This document shows, piece by piece, positions 6,512-12,682 of a stretch of 12,682 bases of DNA. Below the pieces are notes generated by a model. The model ran no database searches. It worked only from the letters and a program-made list of their open reading frames with translations, and was not told the DNA's origin. Numbering within the stretch: position 1 is the stretch's first letter; each line of letters starts with the position of its first letter. The position numbers and the translations under genes are program-made. The stretch comes from Flavobacteriales bacterium (GTDB lineage: Bacteria > Bacteroidota > Bacteroidia > Flavobacteriales > JADGDT01): assembly GCA_023145275.1 (NCBI GenBank), contig JAGLEB010000104.1:1-12682 (forward strand), read 5' to 3'.

Positions 6512-6635
6512 CAAAGGAGAATAAAATTTACTTATAAAAATCTAGAATTATATTAATGGCTGAGCAAATAGAAACAATTGCTCCATCTAACGAAGTATCA
6601 AACACTTAAATAAAACACTAAACAAAACTATCCAA

Positions 6636-9158
6636 CTATACTTTACTATATCCTTCTGCTAATCTAATATTTTGAAGTTTTAAAGCAATAAAACTAGCAT
6701 ATCCACTTAAAAGGTTCTTCTCGTAATCGAGCCAAACACGTTTGTTATTTTTTACTATAAAATAAATTGCTCCCCAAGTACCTTGAGGTGTTTTAAGAAG
6801 AAACCCAAGTAATGATTTCACCTTATATTTCTTCAAGTAAGCTTTTTGATTATCACTTAAATCTATATTTGAAATATCAATGTAATAATTCTCTTCAAAT
6901 AATTCTAGACTATCTTTTCTATTGCTTAGCGTAGAGAAATAACAATCGTCTCCCACTTTATCAGCTACAATAGCCTCACTATCCCATGAATATTTATCAA
7001 AATAATTCAATTTATCATTTTCGATAGTAAATTTTGATATTATTGCTTTTGATATTCCTAATGCACTTCCTACCAATCCTAAAGACTTTGCAAAATTATA
7101 ATCGCGCTCCAATTGTAATTGAGCAACATTAATCGATGATAATAAGGATTCTAAACCTCTGTTTTTATGCTCTAAACTTTTTAATTCAGAGATATCTTTT
7201 AGCGTACCTTCTACACCAACAACAACATCGTTCTCTAACAATATATTTGAAATGAAAATTTTAAGCCATTTTAGATTTCCTTGGTTGGTAATAATTCGAA
7301 ATTCAAGATCATCGGTCTTCAAAATATTATTTCTCAAACTATTAACATAATCTGATAAAATTATGGCATCGTGATGCAACACATATTTAAATAAGCTAGA
7401 TGGATTTTCGTAAATACTTATTTTTTCTTTCTTGTCATTAATCCCTATAATATCAATGATAAAGTCTATGCCGGAATTATTTAATTTATTGGTTTTGAAA
7501 TTTATTTTCCAATCGAAAATTTTTGCTCCCTCGTAGAATGAGCTTAGGGTAGAATAAAACTTTAAGTTATCGTCCTGTCTTTTCTTTTGCACAAGCCTAA
7601 CTGCTAAATCATCCGCTACATCCTTAAGAATATCAAGATGCTCTTGTGTAAAATAATTATGTCGAGAATTATCCGAGTCAATAATACCGATCAATTCGCC
7701 CTCAAAAATTACAGGAACAGTAATCTCTGAAAACTGAGGTTTATCGAGTGAATAATAATCTCCATCTGTTAATGTATCATTAACTATCTCGGCAGTTTGC
7801 GACCTAACAACTCTCCCTATTACTCCAAGCTCGGTAGATATATTTTTAAGATAATCTTTCGGTTTAACCTCTAACTTTTTAGATCTATAAGCGGCTCCAA
7901 AATCTAGCATTTGTGTACTCGAATTGTAAAGATATATTAGAGAATTCTGCAAATTTAACTTTGTCACCAAAGATTTAGCAAGATCTTCGAGAATCAATGG
8001 AATTGTAGGCTGACGTAATAGCAACAAGGAAAAATACTCTTTTAACTGTTTCCTATTTTTACGTTGTTTTTCCTCCTTTTCAAAATTCTTCTTATCTGTT
8101 ATATCATTTAAATATCCAGTCCCTTTAAATACTTTATCATCTGAGTAGTATTCGTGCCAATCAATTGTCACCCATTTTGTTTTCTTATTATCATCATTTA
8201 TTGTAAACTCATTCTTAAGTCTCCTCTCTTTTTCTGATAATCGCAAAAAGAAATAATGTAATCGCACTCTTTCTATCCTATCAAATCTGCTAAACAACAG
8301 GTTAGAATCTTTCAATATATGCGTAGCTGAAAGTCCCAAAATTTCTTTTACCTTTTCAGATACAAACGTAAATTTCAGCTTATTATCAATAACTTCAAAT
8401 TCGAATAATACCCCGGGAACAACAGTAATTAGATTTTCTAAACGCTCCTTTTCAATATCAAGAATCTCATCAGCTCTATGCTCTAAAGCAAAATTGCTAA
8501 ATTGTACTAAAAAGAATTTATTATCATCATCAATAACATAAGTCTCTAATTTAATTTCAGAAGTCCTGCCATTAATATCAAAATTAGCAATTTTTGATGC
8601 TATCCCCCCTACTCTAGCAATACTTATTACTGACTCTACAATTTCAATAAATTCTTTTGACAATTCTTCATCCTCATCTTTATAATCCAATAAAAATTTA
8701 TCAGCAGAAATATTTATCGAAACAATATCATTCTTTTCAACCCCGTAGACTAAAGAAGGAGTTTTTGCATGGATAAATAGGTTCTGGGAAGAAATAAAGC
8801 ATTTTACGAAATCGTTATTAACCTCAGCTATAGCTTCGAAAAAAATAATAAAAAACTTTTCCTCGTCAATAATTAGTGGCGATATAGATTTTAAAGTTAC
8901 TTCTGTATTATCATCAATATGAACAAGAGAAGAAGTAATATCCTCACTAATCTCCTTGTTTTTAAACATTCCAAAAAAATCGGGATGCACTTTAGTAGTA
9001 TGCATCATCATTTCAAGAAAATTAGATTCTAATGGGAGTTTTGTCAGAATAACATCTTGAAAAAGTTTTGAAAAAACAACAATGTCTCCCATCTGTTTTA
9101 CAACAACAATTGGGGAAGATGACCTTTGAATAAGCTCAAATAATACAGCTTTAGACAT
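6636..9158 (-). CDS. Multi-PAS/GAF sensory protein without recognisable output domain
   Basis: An 840-residue protein with no signal peptide and no obvious membrane segment, so probably cytoplasmic. Domains as I read them are: a PAS-like region (about 5-110); a second diverged PAS-like region (about 125-225); a helical linker (225-243); a clear PAS with its PAC end FKGTGYLNDITDKKNFE (about 243-360); a charged coiled-coil-like linker (357-375); a GAF (about 387-525, with LGVIGRVV, ITVPVIFEGELIGIIDSD and FTQEHLDILKDVA); a PAS with its PAC end VVGVEGTLKDISELKSLE (about 540-663); and a C-terminal GAF (about 690-830, with LGFLLKTPQGTWGAIYFIV). No H-box, HATPase, GGDEF, EAL, HTH, receiver or phosphatase motifs follow; the protein stops just after the last GAF helix. 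The 201 bp downstream cannot encode a missing kinase. It may signal by protein contact to a separate kinase or regulator. Ligands are unknown. A role with the transporter is only suggested by neighbourhood and shared strand. Confidence 0.85.
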   Translation of the reverse strand: MSKAVLFELIQRSSSPIVVVKQMGDIVVFSKLFQDVILTKLPLESNFLEMMMHTTKVHPDFFGMFKNKEISEDITSSLVHIDDNTEVTLKSISPLIIDEEKFFIIFFEAIAEVNNDFVKCFISSQNLFIHAKTPSLVYGVEKNDIVSINISADKFLLDYKDEDEELSKEFIEIVESVISIARVGGIASKIANFDINGRTSEIKLETYVIDDDNKFFLVQFSNFALEHRADEILDIEKERLENLITVVPGVLFEFEVIDNKLKFTFVSEKVKEILGLSATHILKDSNLLFSRFDRIERVRLHYFFLRLSEKERRLKNEFTINDDNKKTKWVTIDWHEYYSDDKVFKGTGYLNDITDKKNFEKEEKQRKNRKQLKEYFSLLLLRQPTIPLILEDLAKSLVTKLNLQNSLIYLYNSSTQMLDFGAAYRSKKLEVKPKDYLKNISTELGVIGRVVRSQTAEIVNDTLTDGDYYSLDKPQFSEITVPVIFEGELIGIIDSDNSRHNYFTQEHLDILKDVADDLAVRLVQKKRQDDNLKFYSTLSSFYEGAKIFDWKINFKTNKLNNSGIDFIIDIIGINDKKEKISIYENPSSLFKYVLHHDAIILSDYVNSLRNNILKTDDLEFRIITNQGNLKWLKIFISNILLENDVVVGVEGTLKDISELKSLEHKNRGLESLLSSINVAQLQLERDYNFAKSLGLVGSALGISKAIISKFTIENDKLNYFDKYSWDSEAIVADKVGDDCYFSTLSNRKDSLELFEENYYIDISNIDLSDNQKAYLKKYKVKSLLGFLLKTPQGTWGAIYFIVKNNKRVWLDYEKNLLSGYASFIALKLQNIRLAEGYSKV

Positions 9159-9353
9159 AGTGAAATTTATTGGAAATAAAAGTTAGTATGGCTAATTTAA
9201 CATTTTTTTAATAATAATTGCAATCCTACAAGATAATTCCAAACAATTAAGAGTTTGGAGGAAAATATATTGGGTGATAATTGCTTATATAGCTACGTCA
9301 TCCCAAGGCCAAAGTTTTTTTTCAAACATTAACTCCAATGAGATAATGACGAG

Positions 9354-9423
9354 TCAGCGTCATGCTGAGCGGAGCTTTTGCGAAATAAGCAAAACGATTG
9401 GCAAATGTCGAATCTTCGATTTC
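9354..9423. repeat. Diverged REP-like intergenic repeat (CGTCATGCTGAGCGG type)
   Basis: TCAGC-GTCAT-GCTGA (9354-9368) followed by GCGGAGC and, further on, CGAATCTTCGATTT recalls the GTCATxCTGAGCGnAGTCGAAG family of intergenic repeats seen in many bacterial genomes. A second inverted repeat, TTTTGC / GCAAAA, spans 9376-9394. CGTCATCCC at 9297-9305 may be a fragment of the same kind. The 533-bp gap 9159-9691 holds this, the htpG control region and no credible gene. Confidence 0.45.
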
Positions 9424-9600
9424 ACGAACACCAATAATAAAGTTAGTGAGTAAGTCGAAAAATGTAAAGTTTGGAACTTGAGAAAATATCATATCTTATA
9501 TTGCCCACTATAAACGACATATAAGCAATCGAATCAATATTATAGATAGTCAGACGAAAGGAAAACTATCATGACAATCTCATTATATAAAAACAAAATT

Positions 9601-9642
9601 ATGACAAGATGTCATTTTACAGCTTTTGGCACAAACTTTGAA
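9601..9642 (+). promoter_or_regulatory. htpG control region: palindrome plus sigma-54-like -24/-12 sequence
   Basis: A perfect inverted repeat ATGACA-AGA-TGTCAT (9601-9615) is followed 11 bp later by TGGCACAAACTTTGAA (9627-9642). This resembles the sigma-54 consensus TGGCACGnnnnTTGCW: the GG (9628-9629) and the downstream G (9640) are correctly spaced by 12 bases. The invariant -12 GC, however, is GA here. If used, transcription starts near 9652, giving a leader of about 40 nt. The palindrome would suit a dimeric regulator but lies closer than a usual sigma-54 activator site. The motifs are visible; their use is inference. Confidence 0.45.
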
Positions 9643-9666
9643 AATTGTGATTTCATATAAAATTTG
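9637..9666 (+). promoter_or_regulatory. Alternative vegetative promoter for htpG
   Basis: TTTG (9637-9640) stands 18 bp before AAAATTTG (9659-9666), which matches the Bacteroidota TTTG / TAnnTTTG arrangement except for one base. It overlaps the sigma-54-like site, so the two readings compete or provide dual control. Transcription would start near 9673, leaving a leader of about 19 nt. Confidence 0.35.
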
Positions 9667-9691
9667 ATACATAATTTAAATCATAAATAAG

Positions 9692-11575
9692 ATGGCAAAA
9701 GGAAAGATTAATGTTACGGCGGATAATATTTTCCCGGTTATTAAGAAGTTCTTATACTCTGATCACGAAATATTTTTAAGAGAATTAGTTTCTAATGCAG
9801 TAGACGCAACTGAAAAGCTTAAACACCTATCATCGATGGGAGAGTTTAAAGGAGAAGTTGGAGATACTAAAATTGAGATTTCTATAGACAAAGAGGCTAA
9901 GACTCTAACTATAAAAGATCGTGGTGTTGGTATGACTACTGAGGAAGTTGAAAAATACATTACTGATATTGCATTTTCTGGTGCTGAAGAGTTTATGGAG
10001 AAATACAAGGATCAAATGGACGGTAAAGACCTTATCGGACACTTCGGACTTGGTTTCTACTCGGCTTTTATGGTAGCTAGCGAAGTAGAGATATTTACAA
10101 AATCTTTTAAAGAAGGTAGTGAAGCTGTTAGATGGGAATGTGATGGTTCTCCTGAATACACAATAGAATCAACAGATGCGAAAGAAGATAGAGGAACAGA
10201 AATAGTTCTTCATATCGATAATGATTCTGATGAATTCTTAGAAGAACACCGAATTTCAGAACTACTAAACAAATACTCTAAATTTGTTCCTGTTGAAGTT
10301 AAATTTGGAGAAAAGGAAGAAACAATTAAAGAAGGTGAAGGTGACGACGCTACTGAGACTATAGTAAAAGTTGATAATATTATCAATAATACTACTCCAG
10401 CGTGGACTAAAGCTCCAGCTGATTTAACTGACGAGAATTACAATGATTTCTATAAGGAATTGTATCCTTCTAATTTTAATGACCCTTTATTTCATATTCA
10501 CTTAAATGTTGATTATCCATTCAACCTTACTGGTATCCTATATTTTCCAAAGATTTCTAAATCTATGGATATGCAAAAGGATAAAATTCAATTATACCAG
10601 AACCAAGTATTTATTACGGATAACGTAGAAAATATTGTTCCTGATTTCTTGAATATGCTGAAAGGTGTTATCGACTCTCCTGACATTCCGCTAAATGTAT
10701 CTCGTTCGTATTTACAAGCTGATGTAGCTGTAAAACGTATTTCGGGACACATTACTAAAAAGGTTGCGGACAAATTGAACTCAATGTTTAAAAATGATAG
10801 AGAAGATTTCCAGAAAAAGTGGGATGATATCAAAATCATTATTGAGTATGGAATGCTTTCGGAGCAGAAATTCTACGATAGAGCGAAAAAGTTTGCATTA
10901 TATCCAACTGTGAACAATGAACATTTCACTTTTGAAGAATTTGTTGAGAAAATAAAGGATAATCAGACTGACAAAGATGGAAATACAGTTGTTCTTTATG
11001 CTGCAAATAAAGAGGCGCAACACTCATACATCGAGAGAGCAAAAGAAAAAGGATACGAAATTTTATTATTAGACTCTCCTATAATTTCTCACTTAATTCA
11101 AAAAATTGAGGGAGAAAATGAAAAGGTTAAGTTTACTCGTGTTGATTCTGATGCTATTGATAAGTTGATCAACAAAGATGAGCCTATTGTTTCTAAACTT
11201 TCTAAGGAAGAGGAAGACAAATTAAAGCCATTTGTTGAAACAGCAATTAGCGATTCTAAATACACTGTGCAGATGGAAGCTTTAGACTCAAAAGAACTTC
11301 CATTCCTAGTAACTGTTCCAGAGTTTATCAGACGTATGAATGAGCAAGCTCAAACAGGCGGAGGTATGATGGGTATGGGACAAATGCCAGAAATGTACAA
11401 TCTGATTGTGAACACTAATAATGAAATTATTTCTGAAATTCTGAACGAAGAAAATGATGAAAGAAGAAATGATTTGGTGAAACAGGCATTTGATTTGGCT
11501 AAGCTACAGCAGAACCTTCTTCACGGGGAAGAGCTTACTAAATTTATAAAAAGAAGTGTAGATCTTATAAAATAA
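9692..11575 (+). CDS. htpG: HtpG, bacterial Hsp90 chaperone
   Basis: The 627-residue cytoplasmic ATP-dependent chaperone, a homodimer that remodels late folding intermediates and works with DnaK. The N-terminal GHKL ATPase domain shows ELVSNAVDA (31-39, with catalytic E31 and N35 for Mg2+), DRGVGMT (76-82, with the adenine-binding D76), the ATP lid, and GHFGLGFYS (116-124). The middle domain includes HIHLNVDYPF, GILYFP and the IPLNVSRSYLQ segment, whose Arg reaches the ATP gamma-phosphate. The C-terminal dimerisation domain is preceded by a Met/Gly-rich loop, GGGMMGMGQMPEMYNL, which I recall from Bacteroidota homologues. A short acidic insertion (KEGEGDDATE) sits between the N and middle domains. 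ATG 9692 gives the usual N-terminus MAKGKINVTADN. The length is close to E. coli HtpG. It is monocistronic, with its own control region upstream and a terminator downstream. Confidence 0.98.
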   Translation: MAKGKINVTADNIFPVIKKFLYSDHEIFLRELVSNAVDATEKLKHLSSMGEFKGEVGDTKIEISIDKEAKTLTIKDRGVGMTTEEVEKYITDIAFSGAEEFMEKYKDQMDGKDLIGHFGLGFYSAFMVASEVEIFTKSFKEGSEAVRWECDGSPEYTIESTDAKEDRGTEIVLHIDNDSDEFLEEHRISELLNKYSKFVPVEVKFGEKEETIKEGEGDDATETIVKVDNIINNTTPAWTKAPADLTDENYNDFYKELYPSNFNDPLFHIHLNVDYPFNLTGILYFPKISKSMDMQKDKIQLYQNQVFITDNVENIVPDFLNMLKGVIDSPDIPLNVSRSYLQADVAVKRISGHITKKVADKLNSMFKNDREDFQKKWDDIKIIIEYGMLSEQKFYDRAKKFALYPTVNNEHFTFEEFVEKIKDNQTDKDGNTVVLYAANKEAQHSYIERAKEKGYEILLLDSPIISHLIQKIEGENEKVKFTRVDSDAIDKLINKDEPIVSKLSKEEEDKLKPFVETAISDSKYTVQMEALDSKELPFLVTVPEFIRRMNEQAQTGGGMMGMGQMPEMYNLIVNTNNEIISEILNEENDERRNDLVKQAFDLAKLQQNLLHGEELTKFIKRSVDLIK

Positions 11576-11596
11576 GGTTTTATCCTAATAACTAGA

Positions 11597-11628
11597 AACA
11601 CCATTTCTTCGGAGATGGTGTTTTTTTT
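11597..11628 (+). terminator. htpG intrinsic terminator with UUCG loop
   Basis: Arms AACACCATTTC (11597-11607) and GAGATGGTGTT (11612-11622) form an 11-bp stem with one G-U pair. It is closed by a C(UUCG)G tetraloop and followed by a T run to 11628. It begins 22 bp after the htpG stop. Confidence 0.92.
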
Positions 11629-11808
11629 GTGCCTAAATGAAACAAACTTTGCAATAAAACGTTTAAATTGTAGCTTCATTCTAAGAAAGTGGTTTTGTAA
11701 ATTCAATAGGTTTTATTTGCAATACTAGCTTAGCAAAAAATACATTATAGAATGATAGGAATCGCAGGATTAACCTTGTTCCAAAATAATATTACAAATT
11801 TAAAAATT

Positions 11809-12528
11809 ATGAAAAGATTAAATTTTATAGTACTCATATTATTATCAATAACTATTGGAACTTATGCGCAGAACAATGAAAAAATTAGAACCTTAGCTGT
11901 CTCTGGTAGTGGTGAAGTAAGTGTAAAACCAGATATTGCAAATATAAATTTCAACTTATCTTCTACAAACTTAGATTTCAAAAAAGCAATTGACGAACTT
12001 AATACAAAAGTCAACTCATTATCAAAGGCATTAAAGAAGGTTGGTATTCCAAAAGATGAAATTTACTCTTCTAATTACAATATAAATAAAGAATACGAAC
12101 ACAACTATCAAACTAGAGAGAAAAAGTTTATTGGGTACAAGGTTTCGCATTCAATATCAGTACAAACTTCATCGGACACAAAATCTGTTAACAAGGTTTT
12201 CGAGGCTATAATTTCTAGTCTAAACGATGTTGAACTAACGTTGAGTTTCGGAGTAAAAGACTCAGAAAAATACAAGGGCGAAATGTTAGAAAAAGCAATT
12301 GCAGATGCAAAGCAAAAAGCAGAAATAATGGCTGCAGCAGCAGGTGTGAAATTGACAGAAATAGTTAAAATAAACTACCAAAATACTCCTATACATTTCA
12401 GTGGAAACTACAACGAAATCAGATTAAACAAATCTGCAATTTCGGCTGCACCAGCAATGGTTGAAGACTTTAACCCAAAAGATATTAAAAGAAGTACAAA
12501 CGTAAATATTGTTTGGAGAATAAACTAA
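11809..12528 (+). CDS. Secreted SIMPL/DUF541 domain protein
   Basis: A 239-residue exported protein of the SIMPL (DUF541) family, which includes E. coli YggE and Brucella BP26/Omp28. The molecular function is not settled; some homologues affect oxidative stress tolerance or form oligomeric rings. The signal peptide is clear: MKR, a hydrophobic core (residues 5-17), then cleavage after TYA at Gln21. The domain begins LAVSGSGEVSVKPDIANINF (29-48), the family's hallmark beta-hairpin. It continues with the helix FKKAIDELNTKVNSLSKALK, the YSSNYNINKEY and GYKVSHSISVQ strands, and the conserved helix KAIADAKQKAEIMAAAAGVKL near residues 175-195. The frame opens at ATG 11752, but that start would put 19 extra residues before the signal peptide, so ATG 11809 is preferred. 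It stands alone behind the htpG terminator. No convincing promoter was found in 11629-11808. Confidence 0.88.
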   Translation: MKRLNFIVLILLSITIGTYAQNNEKIRTLAVSGSGEVSVKPDIANINFNLSSTNLDFKKAIDELNTKVNSLSKALKKVGIPKDEIYSSNYNINKEYEHNYQTREKKFIGYKVSHSISVQTSSDTKSVNKVFEAIISSLNDVELTLSFGVKDSEKYKGEMLEKAIADAKQKAEIMAAAAGVKLTEIVKINYQNTPIHFSGNYNEIRLNKSAISAAPAMVEDFNPKDIKRSTNVNIVWRIN

Positions 12529-12558
12529 TCTCGAGGTACTAGAGAGGTAAAGTATTTA

Positions 12559-12682
12559 AAAGCTCGAAGTAGAAAGCTGAAAGCTCGAAGGGATTAGCTT
12601 GACGTTCGAAAATATTTATCACGATATCACTTTGTCACGATATCACGTTTTCACGACTTCACTAAAAAAGCTCGAAGCTGAA
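12559..12682. repeat. Short interspersed direct repeats at window end
   Basis: AAAGCTCGAAG occurs at 12559-12569, 12580-12590 and 12667-12677. Between the last two lie three 12-bp units at exact 16-bp spacing: TCACGATATCAC (12619 and 12635) and TCACGACTTCAC (12651), with 4-bp spacers. GATATC makes each of the first two units partly palindromic. No ORF was seen in 12529-12682. The array may continue beyond the window. Confidence 0.75.

Noticed and set aside
6556..6609. 17-codon plus-strand ORF (MAEQIETIAPSNEVSNT) between the permease and the sensor gene
   Set aside because: It has no visible ribosome-binding site, promoter or terminator, lies opposite two minus-strand genes and is too short to support.
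9763..10008. Minus-strand ORF within htpG, and similar ORFs opposite plsC, miaA and the thioesterase
   Set aside because: They lie opposite clearly conserved genes and their translations have no family features, so they are shadow frames.
11752..11808. Longer start for the SIMPL protein
   Set aside because: It would place 19 residues before an intact signal peptide; ATG 11809 begins MKR plus a hydrophobic core.
12619..12662. Possible CRISPR array
   Set aside because: Units are 12 bp with 4-bp spacers, far below CRISPR dimensions, and no cas genes are present.

Overview
The window is AT-rich DNA from a member of the Bacteroidota. The evidence is the protein families (an LSDGQ-type FecE ATPase, HtpG with a Met/Gly-rich C-terminal loop followed by MPEMYNL, a Bacteroidota-style acyl-ACP thioesterase), A-rich start regions without clear Shine-Dalgarno sequences, and TAnnTTTG-type -7 boxes. 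A marine Bacteroidales/Marinilabiliales-like organism is my guess, but the order cannot be fixed from the sequence alone.

Left end (1-1132): an accessory, repeat-rich patch. It opens with the truncated remnant of a DUF559 (VSR-like, restriction-endonuclease fold) gene. A 230-bp direct duplication follows (offset 264 bp), then an intact DUF559 gene (767-1132). Three copies of a two-hairpin element are spread through it. Each has a CCTCC/GGAGG hairpin, a second hairpin whose sequence differs between copies, and a GGTGGTTTTA-like tail. Copies 1 and 2 lie on the minus strand and copy 3 on the plus strand just before the intact gene. This looks like a small palindrome-bounded element family travelling with DUF559 genes. 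A perfect 19-bp bidirectional terminator closes the patch.

Centre-left (1273-4286): a small unrecognised lipoprotein (minus strand), then a plus-strand run of plsC-like acyltransferase, miaA (14 bp apart) and a hot-dog acyl-ACP thioesterase. These cover phospholipid acylation, tRNA i6A37 modification and fatty-acid release. The thioesterase has Val where plant FAT enzymes have a catalytic Asn.

Centre (4396-9158, minus strand): a FecCD-type permease and a FecE-type ATPase with a C-terminal extension, 2 bp apart, with no substrate-binding protein nearby. Upstream of them is an 840-residue cytoplasmic PAS/GAF protein with no recognisable output domain.

Right (9159-12682): a 533-bp intergenic region holding a diverged CGTCATGCTGAGCGG-type repeat and the htpG control region, which has a 6-bp-arm palindrome beside a sigma-54-like -24/-12 sequence. 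htpG follows, ending in a UUCG-loop terminator. Next is a secreted SIMPL/DUF541 protein, then a tail of short direct repeats. No RNA genes, CRISPR arrays or recognisable transposases were seen.
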